From assembly GCA_027422505.1 (NCBI GenBank), contig JAPQWV010000018.1, forward strand, positions 10,124,001 to 10,188,000: a stretch of DNA of 64,000 nucleotides. The letters run 5' to 3'. A model generated the notes under the pieces. It ran no database searches and had not been told where the DNA came from. It worked only from the letters and a program-made list of their open reading frames with translations. This document shows positions 52,901-63,804 of this stretch, piece after piece. Origin of the DNA: Craterostigma plantagineum (Eukaryota > Streptophyta > Magnoliopsida > Lamiales > Linderniaceae). Every line of letters begins with the position of its first letter. Positions within the stretch are counted from its first letter, which is position 1. The translations under genes were made by a program, and so were the position numbers.

Positions 52901-53204
52901 GGCTGTACATGGATGACGACCTGTGGGCGAGTGATAGGGTGTGTTTTGGGCCTTCGGCCCATTCGTATTAACACTTTGTGTAAACAAATTTTTGTAAAAT
53001 GGGTTCTCCGCGGCTTTCGCTGCTAAACCCGACGCGAGTTATCGCTAACTAGCGATTAGAGAGTGGGGGTCGCTACAGTTTGCTAGGATTTTTTAATAAT
53101 GATAGGATCTGGGCACGAGGTATTGTCAAAGTCAAGTTGGAGGTTGTTGGTGCCCTCTGTGCCCAGTCCTTTGAAGCGAAAACTTCATCAATGAGTCGCA
53201 CCAT
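46930..53204 (-). pseudogene. Retroelement accessory protein (plant-specific), broken and split by an LTR
   Basis: Decayed coding region of about 1,100 codons, excluding the solo LTR. N-terminus at 53,204: MVRLIDEVFASKDW...IPRAQIL, then in the next segment (50,240-49,789) HPLKTALNITEVVPEVYVQQ, FWSTLH, IMLIFHGIVFNRNYNVAQLI. 49,737-49,474 continues (YIRWLPVTVQHFVDLHPEIE). A Ser/Thr/Pro-rich middle (49,162-48,218) follows, then a charged part (47,881-47,294) and a C-terminus with KFSDGTLLIIRSKLGRILEQ and RRTIRSYEFRLGLRK. I recall similar reading frames next to Copia elements in several dicot genomes; no function is known. Multiple frameshifts and stops show decay. Confidence 0.6.
50244..53077 (+). 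mobile_element. Solo LTR, 2.8 kb (Gypsy-like), TSD GTTTG
   Basis: TGTAAGACCCATAAAAG...GGGTCGCTACA with GTTTG on both sides (50,239-50,243 and 53,078-53,082). It interrupts the accessory reading frame; removing the insert and one GTTTG rejoins the flanks. The 50.9-51.95 kb part is full of TTTTCGGCAT words; 52.4-52.65 kb has imperfect GC-rich repeats of GAGGCGACCTG and GTGTAGGC. No coding. Reading frames inside, including His-rich ones, are chance. Related in its ends to the solo LTR at 28.7-32.0 kb. Confidence 0.93.
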
Positions 53205-54816
53205 TTTAGTATATCTGCAAGATAAGATCAAGGGACGGGTCAAGATCAAAAGTAGTTAACACGTTAGGACTAAGAAATTGTAACCCGTTGGGACTTAGAG
53301 AAATTTTGCAAAAATTATGACTCAATTTCGTCGATAGGAACAAATAGTGAAATTGAGGGAATCAATCGGCGAAACAGAGCATATGAAATAACTTGTTAAT
53401 CAGTTTCGGGCAAAATATTCAAGTTTCAATTCAAATCATATTGGTTTTTAAAATCTGTTTTCGATCGAAACAAAGAACAAGTGTGATTTAAATCGTAGTA
53501 ATAGTAGAAAATCCCGTTTCGGTCGAAAGTGAGAGGCAATCGATCTATTCAAATTAGATTGTGGTTTAGATCAAAACTTCAGAAAGAAGGATTGAAAAAT
53601 GTGTTATGTTGAAAATCAAAGGTTTCGGTCGAAAGTCTAAATTGAACGAATGAAATTGCATTTAAACAGTGTAAAGTCAGTTTCGGTCGAAAGTGGTGAA
53701 ACCCCGAATCGAACGATTTAAAATCACAGATTAAGTAAAATTTTCAGTATCGGCTGATTGATTTTGTGATGTGAAATTGAATCTAGGGTTTAGTTTAGGG
53801 CGGATTTAAACGAAATTGAAACGCGATTGAACAACGAGTCGCGCAGACTCACTCAACCCTAATCTGCGTAACCTGCAAGAACGACAAAATTATCAGTTAA
53901 AAGCTGCAGATTATATGTTTTTCCTTACCAACGAGGGATTTGGAGTTGCAATAATAGGAGGAACAGAGCTTGTTGTGAGACTGTGATACGTGTTGTGTGC
54001 AATTGCAGAGAGGGTTTGAGAGTGAATATGAAAATCGATGAAGAAGAACAGTGTTTCGGGCGAAACACTATTATATAAGTAGAGTTTCGATCGAAACCAG
54101 TTTCGGGCGAATCTCGGTTTCGCCGAGAAAAAATCACAAAGGAATTAAATTACAGTTTCGATCAATTCAATTCAATTTAATTCAGTTTCGGTCGAAACGC
54201 GTTTTGGGCGAAAGTCAGTTTCGCCGATAAAATTACAAGATGATTTAGGCAAATATTCAATTTTAATTGAAGCGTGTTTCGGGCGAAAGTCTGTTTCGCC
54301 GAGAAAATTATAAAATGAGTTAAAATGCGATCGAAACTTGCGTCGTGCGATTTGTTAAATCAATTTAAAGGAGTTTCGGGAGATACGCAGTTTCGCCGAG
54401 AAAAGTTTTGAATTAATTGAAAATTCAGTTTCGATCGAATTTGAGCTCAGTTTCGGGCGATAGCCAATTCAATTGAAATGAGTTTCAGGCAATATGTAGT
54501 TTCTCCGAGTAAATTTTAAGATATTTGAAATATTTGAATAATTTAATTCGATCGAAACTTAAGGAGTATCGCCATACTATATTATTTAAATTCGATGTGA
54601 ATTATAAAAACTCCCCCTTGATTTGTGTGAATTGTTCAATAACTCCCCCTATATTAGTGCATAATATTGAAAGACTACCCCTAGATCATGCATAAAAATT
54701 TTTTTATGAGACTACCCCTAGACATGATAGTAGAATTTTGAAATTCATATGAAAACATATAGAGAAAATTTAAGTGACCTATTCACACAATATCAGGTGC
54801 ATGTAGAGACAATCGA
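53205..54816 (-). promoter_or_regulatory. Promoter-like leader upstream of the accessory frame
   Basis: No protein-coding capacity. On the minus strand: a TATATAA box at about 54,077-54,071; a donor-like TGGTAAGG at 53,938 with an acceptor TTCTTGCAG at about 53,873; and a further acceptor TTATCTTGCAG at about 53,217, 12 nt before the accessory ATG. At least ten TTTCGnnCGAAA-type words are scattered through 53.5-54.55 kb. Polypurine-like runs (AAGGGGGAG, ATAGGGGGAG, CTAGGGGTAG twice) occur at 54.61-54.72 kb directly after the pol stop. It may be a decayed LTR or an internal promoter. Confidence 0.5.
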
Positions 54817-56280
54817 TCATGTCGGATGGTTCAACATGCCTAACCTAGATACCAAGCATTGGAATTGTTTTTCATCCAATGCCTTAGTGAATAAGTCAGC
54901 AAGTTGAAGATCCGTGTGAACAAAATGCATTTTGATTGTGCCTTGTTCTACATGTTCCTTAATAAAGTGATATCTAATGTCTATATGTTTTGTGCGTGAA
55001 TGATGTACTAGATTACTTGTTATAGCTATAGCACTTTTAGAGTCACTAAATATTGGAATACGATTTAACGTTATGCCAAAATCTCGCAACTGGGTTCTCA
55101 TCCACAAAATTTGTGAGCAACAACTTGCAGCAGCGACATATTCTGCCTCTGCTGTCGAGGTTGAGACACAATTTTGTTTTCGAGACGACCAGCTTACGAG
55201 TTTACCCCCGAGAAATTGAGCGGCTCCAGAAGTGCTCTTTCTCCAGCTTGCATCCCGCGTAATCAACGTCGGTGTATCCTACGAGTTCGAAGCTTGACTC
55301 CATCGGGTACCATAGACCTAAATTTGGAGTTCCCTTGAGGTATTTGAAAATTCTCTTGACCGCGAGCATGTGCGATTCCTTTGGATCAGCTTGAAAGCGA
55401 GCACAGAGACACGTGGCGAACTTGATGTCAGGCCTACTGGATGTAAGGTAGAGCAAGGATCCTATCATGCATCGATAAGTTGTCTGGTTAATAGATTTTC
55501 CTGAGGAATTTGCATCAAGTTTGCATGAGGTAGACATGGGAGTGATGGCAGCATTTGAGTTGTCCAAGTTGTACTTCTTGAGTATGTCGTGAATGTACTT
55601 GGATTGACTGATGAAGATTCCATCATGAAGCTACTTAACCTGAAGGCCTAAGAAGAAACTTAGTTCGTCCATCATACTCATTTCAAATTTCTGCTTCATT
55701 AGATCCCCAAAGTTCCTGCACATTCTTGAGTCCGTCGACCCGAATATGATGTCGTCGACGTAAATCTGCACTAGCATAATGTCTGAGCCGTCCTTCTTGA
55801 CAAAGAGAGTCGTATCGACTTTGCTTTTGTGAAACCAGAGGAGATGAGAAAATCCGAGAGGACCTCGTACCAGACTCTGGGAGCTTGTTTAAGTCCATAG
55901 AGAGCTTTATCGAGTCTGTAGACGTGGTCTGGGAGTTGTTCATTTACAAAACCTTCAGGCTGAGATACAAAAACTTCTTCTTTTAGTATTCCGTTGAGGA
56001 ATGCAGTTTTGACATCCATCTGGTAGACTGTGAAGTTCTTGTGTGTAGCGAAAGCTAAGAATAGCCTGATGGCTTCTATTCTTGCGACTGGGGCATATGT
56101 CTCATCATAGTCGATTCCTTCTTGTTGATTGTAACCTTTTGCCACCAGCCTTGGTTTATTCCGGATAACAACTCCTTGCTCGTCCTTTTTGTTCTTAAAT
56201 ACTCATTTAGTCCCTATAATTGTTTTCCCAGCTGGTCTAGGTACTAGGTTCCAAACTTTCAACATCTCAAACTGATTGAT
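54817..56280 (-). pseudogene. Copia D reverse transcriptase-RNase H
   Basis: RT motifs: [39 protein letters not shown] and [17 protein letters not shown] in 55,771-56,145. The catalytic region at about 55,750-55,790 is frame-damaged (the YVDDIIFGS equivalent is readable in another frame). C-terminal RT/RNase [63 protein letters not shown] and HSRTKHIDIRYHFIKEHVEQ, ending LGMLNHPT. Stops such as TAG near 55,634 break it. Confidence 0.87.
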
Positions 56281-56423
56281 TTCCTACTGCATTGCGATTA
56301 TCCAGTCTGGATCGTCGAGTGCTTCAGCTACTTTGCTGGGCTCCTTTTGACTGAGAAAGCAGGAATAAAGGCTTTCATTTATCGTTGATGCTCGAGTGGT
56401 TACACCAGTGGAATGATCCCCAA

Positions 56424-58200
56424 TTATTGTGAGTTTGGGTGTGCTCGAGTCCACTTTCTTGTACTTGGTTGTGATGATCCAGCTGCATTTGTATCGTGTA
56501 TTGCTTCTTCACTCTGATCAGCCTGATGTTCCGTTTCTTCTCCAGGTTGAGGTATTACTGACTTTCCTGAAGAGATTTCTATTGTTGAATCCGAGGGCTG
56601 AGGAGTTTCAGTCGCTGAGCTGGAGATAATCTCAGTATCAGTTGGTGATTCACTGTCGTCATCAAGGTGAAGATTTTCCATCGTTGGAGAGGAATTATCA
56701 TTGCTAGTCTCTGCAGGATCGTTATGTTCTGGTGCTGCAGAATTTGTTGGAGCAGTGGGTGGCGTTGGCTTAGAAAAGAGATCTTCGAATAAGAGATCGA
56801 GTTCCATGTCGCTCAAAGTGTTTGATTTTGAAGTTTCGCCCACTGAGAAGGTGCTTGGTTGATCCTTTGTCAACTCTCGTAGAAGTCCTGGTTCTGGACT
56901 GATTTGTACAGAAACTAGTCGGTCTACTTCATCAAACGTTACATTAATGCTTTCCATAACAGTTCTTTTCTCCTTGAGGTATACTCGATAGGATTTTGAT
57001 GTTGTCGAGTATCCCACCAGTATCCCTTCAAATGCTTTTGGGTCAAGTGTGCCTCTATCTTCGCGATCATTTGCTACGTAGCACTTGCACCCAAATACTC
57101 TTAGGAACGAAACGTCTGGTACTCTGCGATTTATCAACTCGTAGGGAGTCCTATTGAATCTCTTGTGAAGGGAGCCACAATTTTGTGTGAAGCAGGCTGT
57201 GTTCATTGCTTCGGCCCACAAGAAGTGAGGTAGTCCAGAGTGAATAAGGATTGTACGAGTTGCTTCAACTAAGGTTCTATTCTTGCGTTCAACTACCCCG
57301 TTTTGTTGAGGTGTTTTTGCCATTGATAATTGTTGGGTGATTCCAAGTGATGCATAGAAGTCACTGAGTTTTCTGTTCTTGAATTCTGTCCCATTGTCAG
57401 TTCTGATGATCTGTACACTTAGTTGGTAGAGGTTTTGAGCGGTTTTGATAAACTCAATGATTAGACCTGGAGTTTCGTCCTTTATTAGAAATTTGGTCCA
57501 TGTGTAGCGTGAGAAATCATCCACAATAACCAACACATATTTTTGCCCATTGATGGTCTGAGTACGCATGGGTCCACACAGATCCATATGAACGAGTTCG
57601 AGAGGTTTGGAAGTTGAGGCTATGTGTTTGGTCCGGTGAGATGCCTTCCTAATCTTTTCCATTTCACATGTCGAGCAAATATGCTCTTTATGATATCTGA
57701 ACGAGATAAGTCCTTTGACCAAGTTTTCTGATCGCAGTTTGTTAAGGTCTTTGAAGTTGAGGTGGGAAAGCCGCTGATGCCAGAGATCGTTCTGATGTAG
57801 AGAGGCTCGGGAGATGAGGCACGTCGGTCGGACAGTTTTGAGATCAATGGAGTAGAGATTCGTTTTCCTATAGCCAGTGAGTAGCTCTCTTCCATTGTTA
57901 TCCGTGACACTACATTTGCTGGTCTCGAAGTTCACCTTGTAGCCTTTGTCATAGAAACGTCCGATGCTGAATAAATTGTAGCTCAGACCTTCGACGTAGG
58001 ACACCCCTTTGATGGTCAGCCTGTCATGAATGAGATCGCATGTTCCTAGCATGGATGCTGATTGACCGTTTCCGAAGTAGGCTTTTCCGAGAAATCCTTC
58101 AGAGAAGTTGCTCTACAGCTCCTTGTTTCCAGTCATGTGTGAGGAGCAACCTGAATCTAAGTACCACACATGACGGACCTGCAAAAAGAATCAAGTAAGT
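56424..58200 (-). pseudogene. Copia D protease (partial), GAG-pre-integrase and integrase
   Basis: The 542-codon frame 56,424-58,052 is intact: VSYVEGLSYNLFSIGRF (protease end), LWHQRLSHLNF...CSTCEMEKIRKASH (zinc module), HMDLCGPMRTQTINGQKYVL, IRTDNGTEFKNRKLSDFYAS, TPQQNGVVERKNRTLVEATR (D-D-E core) and FEGILVGYSTTSKSYRVY, then a Ser/Thr/Glu-rich linker to TRKWTRAHPNSQ. Upstream, WYLDSGCSSHMTG of the protease is separated by a stop at about 58,112. This is the best-preserved integrase in the window. Confidence 0.9.
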
Positions 58201-58272
58201 TTAGGCACCCATTTATAAATGGACCCTTTTTGGATAGCAGGTGTATAAGCTACTTTGTTCGTTGCTAGATTT

Positions 58273-59711
58273 TGTAGGACCCGAGTCCCCGTAATTTAGG
58301 TCGGCCAATAAATTACGTATATGATCTAAGTGATTACATGTTTATTTGCGTATGTGTTATATGGTTATGTGATTGTACAAATTTCATGCTCGTGATTTTA
58401 TGCGAAATACGTGCAATTACGTGCCAATAATGATGTGCTTACGACGATCCCTAATTCATGTAAGGGATGTTAGACACTATTAAGGAAGAAAAAAGACTTA
58501 ATGACAATTATATGAGAATTGGGCCAGAACTAAACATTTGGGGCCAATATAGGAAATGTCAAATGGGAGACAACATTTCCTTAATTCAAGGGAAACCCAC
58601 GCCTAAGCTATGTTTCATTCACCTTATTTAAAGAAAATATCTAACCTAACAAATGAATCATATAACCGCACCTAAGAAAAACAAACGAAAATCAAGAGGA
58701 AAGAAAGGAGAAGGAGCCGAGACAATTTTCCAAGCCACAAAGCATCAAGAAGCTAAGGTTTCAAGTGGTAAGTAAAATGTCAACCTTAAAACCTTGCAAT
58801 TTCGATAAATTAGAATTTCTTATATGTTTAATCACATGAAGACTAGGAATTAAGTGTAGGGAGAATGCGAAACCCTAAGTGTGGAGTATAAGCTCATGTT
58901 TAGGTCTTTACTTGGGCAAATCACAATCGGATAGTTAATATATGACTTATGAATCCATGATATTGTTTCTAAGGAGGAATCACACAATTTTAAGGTGGAA
59001 GAAAGGATGGGATTTAGGAGTTTCGACTAGGTTAATGTTATGAATGTGGTTTCGGGTAGATGAATTTAGGTTTTATCGAATCGGGTAGCTTAAGAAAACC
59101 CTAGAAATCGGGCGTTACATGTGAGAGATCGATCGAAATGAGGGTAAGGGCTAACAAAATCGGGCGATTTGAAGCTATGACTAATCGGGCAAAATGAGAC
59201 GACGTCACGATGATGAAAACACTCGGCGATTTCCATCTTTGAAAGATCCCAAATCGGCCGAATGGTTTGAGCACTTCATGCACAACAAATCGGGCGAATA
59301 TGTGATTTATCAGGCGATTTGGAGAGCTTGAAATCGGCCGAAAATGATCCCTCCTCACGCATGGTTTCGGGCTGACGTCATGATGATGAGAATGAACGGC
59401 GATTTACAAATCGGCAATTAGGATATTTTAGAGATTGTGTCATTAGTTTACGTCTTGGGTTATCTATTGTAATTATCCTTTTAGCTTGGGCTTTGGACTA
59501 GATTGTAAATAGCTTAATCATTAGTGTTTGGACCTTAATATACCTAGGTCTAATGTGGTATATAAGGTTTTTCCAGCACTATTTTCGAGGTAATCAAAGA
59601 TCAAAAGGCAAACCCTACTTTTCACACAATACACACACTTTAAGGTGAGATCCTCTCCCTTTTCATCCCATCCAAGCCTCTTTGCCTTGTTTGGTGCAAT
59701 CGGGACCAACA
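58273..59711 (+). repeat. 5' LTR of Copia element E
   Basis: Begins TGTAGGACCCGAG and ends GGGACCAACA two bases before the primer binding site, giving a length of about 1,439 bp. It interrupts element D pol. A TATATAAGG box lies at about 59,560 with the leader downstream. The 59.1-59.4 kb part is rich in ATCGGGCGA and AATCGGCCGAA words. The 5-bp flank is GATTT; the matching 3' side is outside the window. Confidence 0.78.
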
Positions 59712-59713
59712 AG

Positions 59714-59725
59714 TGGTATCAGAGC
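59714..59725 (+). promoter_or_regulatory. Primer binding site, initiator Met-tRNA
   Basis: TGGTATCAGAGC, complementary to the 3' end of plant initiator methionine tRNA, the standard Copia primer for minus-strand DNA synthesis. It lies two bases after the LTR end CCAACA. Confidence 0.95.
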
Positions 59726-61158
59726 GAACGTGGATCGATCTATATCGATTTGAATCCCGTTTCGTTCGATTCCGAGAAAGATCAAAGGTGTTTTGGGCAA
59801 AAAATCACTTTCGGCTATTTTGAACTCGTTTTGGGGTTTTAATGCTTAGCTTTTGTGTTAAAACTTTCCCCCAGATCCACTCTATGCCTAAAACGTTTTT
59901 AGAACACTTTTGGATCAGTTTTAACGAGTTTTGAGCGAGATCGAAGCAAAAATCTTCAGAAAAAAGCATCTCGGACGATTTCAGTCGATTTGACTCGTTT
60001 TTTGTTGTTTTTAGCCCACAAATCGGTCGACTATGTGTTTAGGGAAGAATTTCTGAAGTTCTGGATCAAGTTTGAGTGATTTTGGTTGAGATTTGAGTGA
60101 AAACCGGACGATTTTCTGGTAAAACTCGCGACAGCAATGGAACAGTGAATTCATGTTCTTGGCCGCGAAATTTTTTGTCACGTCGTTCAAGTCCGAGATA
60201 TTTTATATCCGAGAAATTACATTCCGAGAATTTATCTAAGCCGCGAAAATTTTCAAAAGCTGAGAAATATTTCTAAGTCGAGAAACTTTCAAAAACCGAG
60301 AAAGTTTCTCTGTTTCACTTCATTTTTCTTTTCTCAACTGCTTACTTTCAAAATCCGAGAAATTTTATACCCGAGAAAGTTTATTCCGATAATTTATCTA
60401 ATCCGCGAAAATTTTCAAAAGCTGAGAAACGATCCTAAGTCGAGAAACTTTTCAAACTATAGAAAGTTTTATACCAGCGAAAACTCTTTGAAACTGAGAA
60501 AGTTTGTCAAAACCGAGAAAGTTTCATCCGAGAAAGTTTTTCAAACCGAGAAAATTCTTCAAAACGGGCTTGTCAAATTCGAGAAACTTTCTAAAACCTC
60601 ACTTCAGCCCACGAAAATCCTTCCAAACGAAAATTTTTCAACCTGAGAAATCTCAAAACTGAGAAACTTTCTCACATGCAAAATTTTAAACCTGAGAAAA
60701 TAGTCTTCAACTGGGAAGTTTTTTTCTGCCGAGAATTTCTCTTTAAACACACAGAAACACTGAAATTTCTCAAACAATAATTTCTCGGGTAATTTATCTT
60801 GCAATCACGAACCATTTTGAAACATCTTTTCAAACCGCAAATTTTTCTTATGTTAAATTTTTTCTCGAACTTATTCAAGTCTTGATCCTTTACACCTTAG
60901 TCCTACCCTCCTAGACCATTTTCGACAAAAAATTTACTTTTCCAATCTCGTTTTTAAATTTCTAGAACTACTCCAAATTTCAAGATATACTTTCCCTTCA
61001 TACGTTTTCGACCATCACACACGTTCACTTAGTTCTAAGAAATTCTTTACACGATTTTCTCAAACTCTACTCGTTAAATTCATATTTCTCACCTCGTTCG
61101 TTACTAACCTTCTTATCTATACAAGATCAAAACCACGGACGATTCGACTGCACTAACC
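59726..61158 (+). other. Element E untranslated leader with CCGAGAAA array
   Basis: A 1.4-kb leader between primer site and gag ATG, with no coding. 60,180-60,700 carries more than fifteen copies or near-copies of (C)CGAGAAA(A/G)TTT on the plus strand. Two blocks with TTATCTAA(G/T)CCGCGAAAAT at about 60,220 and 60,392 are an imperfect duplication of about 172 bp. The motif would be part of the packaged genomic RNA. Confidence 0.75.
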
Positions 61159-62820
61159 ATGTCTACCTCAAATGGCATCTCAACAGTGGGTTCCGACACC
61201 AGGCTTCTGATGCTGCGACAAGGCGATTACAGCATATGGACAAACAGGTTCCTCACGTTCATTAGGAACAAAGGCGCACCACTCTCTCAGTACTCACTGG
61301 ACTCCATCTTCAATGGACCAACACAGTTCTGGACGATCATCCCTGCTCAACCAAATGCGAATCCCCCTATGGATGAACGCCGCACTCCAAGAGGTCCCAA
61401 AGGATACCTCTTCCAGGCTATGGGCAACGAAGTCTATGCACACATCGAGTGCTGCTCAACTGCCAATGAAATATGGGATGAACTCGTGGAAATTATGGCA
61501 GGCACAACAGAGAGTGCTCAGGGGAGGAAATCAGCCTGTCTTTCGCAGTATGAACACTTCCAGGCGTATGAAGGAGAGGAGCTGTGTGACACGTACCTCC
61601 GTTACTTGAAGGTCATCAATGAACTCAAGAAAGCCAAGATCTCGAGGGACAAATTCGATATCAACAACCGCTTCCTTGGTAGCCTCAAACCACATTGGTG
61701 CAATGCGACGATGATGATGATTCAGAGTAAGGACCTCTCCAACACCTCCATCCACGCCCTCTATGACAGCCTGTCTGCCTATGCTCCTTGCGTGCAACCG
61801 CATTCTACCAACACTCGAGTTGACCCGCTGGCTCTCCTCTCGAACAAGACTACCGTGCGATCTTCCACCTCTAAGCCCAAACAGAACAAAGGGAAGCAAC
61901 CAGCTGTTGTATCTGACACCTCTTCAGGATCCGAAGATGATACGGAATCTGATGAAGATGTTCGTGATCTACGAAAGCAACTGGAAATGCTCACGAAGAT
62001 GGTGTCAAAAAGGATCGGGAAAAAATCCTCATCTTCCTCCCATCGTCAAAGAACCTTTAGCGACACCAAAAAGACCACTCCTACGGAGGAAGCTAAGCCC
62101 GATAAAGAAGGAGGAGGAACCCAAACCTCAAATGTCTGTGAAGTGCTTTCGGTGTGGAAAGCTAGGCCACTTTGCCAAGGAATGCCACGCCCCACGCGTG
62201 AAGGACTCTGACTACTACGACCGTAAGGCCAGAATGACCCGCAAAATGGAAAGTGGGAAAGTTCTTCTCACTGAAGAAGCTGAGTGTGTGATTGACACTT
62301 CCGAAGACGAGGAGCCTAAGGATGAGGATTGTTGCATGGCAAGGCTGGTCGAAGATGACGAGGACGAGGAGATGGTTAACACCGGTGAGAACACTGCTGA
62401 GACCCCTACCAACGCAGAGTCTGAGGTACGGATTTCACAACTCGATGACGTATTTAATCGCCGTCACACCATTAAGAAATCGACTGTAGACGCTAGGGTT
62501 TATAATGAACTTAAACTAAAATTTGAAAACAACTATGCCTTACTTAGTTTCAAAGTACAAGAGCTTGCTTGCGCAAACGAACGACTAATTGCCTCTGAAG
62601 CGTTAGTCAAACGTCTGCAAACAAGAATCAACAAAGTGAGCAAAAGGTTAAGGAAACCACACTGGCCATCAGTTCATGTGAAACATCTCGTCTCTTGACG
62701 GCCTCACAATATGAACTGCTTACTAAGGAAAGAGTTAGGCTGTATAAAAAGGTAAAAGAGCTTGAAGAGCAACTTCACTTAGAAACAATCACGCACACCT
62801 ATTATGCCAATTGAACCAAC
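61159..62820 (+). pseudogene. Element E gag, capsid and zinc knuckle
   Basis: Frame 61,159-62,211 starts MSTSNGISTVGSDTRLLMLR, QGDYSIWTNRFLTFI, then GYLFQAMGNEVYAHIECCST, ANEIWDELVEIM, EGEELCDTYLRYLKVINELK and a KPHW block: UBN2/Retrotran_gag-type capsid of a Copia. A frameshift near 62,130 moves to the zinc knuckle CFRCGKLGHFAKEC, then an acidic stretch and a predicted helical region (ELKLKFENNYALLSFKVQEL). Another shift near 62,640 leads to LTASQYELLTKERVRLYKKV and a stop at about 62,812. Gag would form the virus-like particle; this copy is broken. Confidence 0.82.
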
Positions 62821-63804
62821 CGGCTGAAGTAGAATTCTACGACGCCCGGGTAGGAATCGGCCTGACTAGCAATTGCGAACCAACATCGATAATAGTAGAA
62901 AGGTACAACATGTATAGCACTACGTTCCTGTAAACAAGGAAGGGTGCTCCCTCACAGCTTATGCCATTTGTGAGATCCTCCTCCGTTGTCCTTTCGGAAG
63001 AAAAGAGGGAACAGAACATTCTTTGGGCGGAAATCGCGTATGACTACACAGAATTGAATGCTAGTTATAAGACTAAAAAACCTTCACTCTCTGAGGACAT
63101 CAAGACTCTATTTCCAACCGAAGAACAGGAAAATGCTTTCCGAGAAGCACTTTCTCGCATCTATTCCCAGAGAAACTTCTAGCAGAACTAGAACTAACAC
63201 TAGAATTAGAGCGGAAAGCCTTCGCGAAAGAGCGAGATGATCTACTTAGCAAAATCTTTACCCTAGAGCAATTTCACAATAAGAACAAACCCTCTACGTC
63301 GAGTCAAGTACCAGATTCTCAAACATGTAAATGTAAGAGGACATCGAAGATGACTCCTGAAGCTAAAACATGTTCATCACTAACTCTCGTATTCCTATGG
63401 ATACAGGGAATGTGAGTTCGACGTCTCTGGAAGGGAGTTCATTTGAAATAAAGGAGAACCCGCCCTTCGATGACAAGAAGAAAAGACCATCCTATATTCG
63501 TCTTTCCTCTTTATGTAATGAATCCCAATATCTTAAGGACGTAGATAATTATGTTGCCAGAACTTATCTTCCTTTTACCAAACTTATGTCTATGTGTTGC
63601 TGCAATGACTTTGTTCTCCCACGCTTTCATGAATATGGAACACATGCACACGCAACACTCCGACCACGCAAGCGAACCTCCTCTACGACGCCTTTGCATT
63701 CTCCCACTTTGCCTAAACCGACGGTTAAGCGAAAACGCCTTTCGTCGTCAAACGCAAAGTCACCTACTGCTCGCAAGCAAAAGGCGACTAAAACCGAAGC
63801 ATGA
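62821..63804 (+). pseudogene. Element E gag C-terminal extension
   Basis: Continuation of the long gag across frames: QPAEVEFYDARVGIG, IVERYNMYSTTF (stop), then FVRSSSVVLSEEKREQNILW, AEIAYDYTELNASYKTK, LFPTEEQENAFREALSRIYS, a helix-rich LAELELTLELERKAFAKERD in another frame, and 63,370-63,804 with a Lys/Arg/Ser-rich tail (TPLHSPTLPKPTVKRKRLSS). No known domain; the helical, charged character agrees with extended Sirevirus-like gag proteins. At least three stops or shifts. Confidence 0.6.

Larger units (their letters stand above)
54817..58272 (-). mobile_element. Ty1/Copia retrotransposon remnant D
   Basis: Minus-strand pol of the same Sirevirus-like branch as element A: protease part, GAG-pre-integrase and integrase (58,200-56,424), RT (about 56,280-55,600), RNase H (55,567-54,817). 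Its upstream side is cut at 58,272, where element E's LTR starts. Downstream it leads to the purine runs, leader and accessory frame, so accessory frame and 313-bp LTR may all belong to D. Frameshifts near 55,600, 55,780 and 56,200 inactivate it. Confidence 0.82.

Noticed and set aside
46608..53204. Assigning the 313-bp LTR and accessory frame firmly to Copia D
   Set aside because: Plausible by strand and order, but the matching 5' LTR is not in the window and purine runs at 54.6-54.7 kb suggest D may end there; left open.
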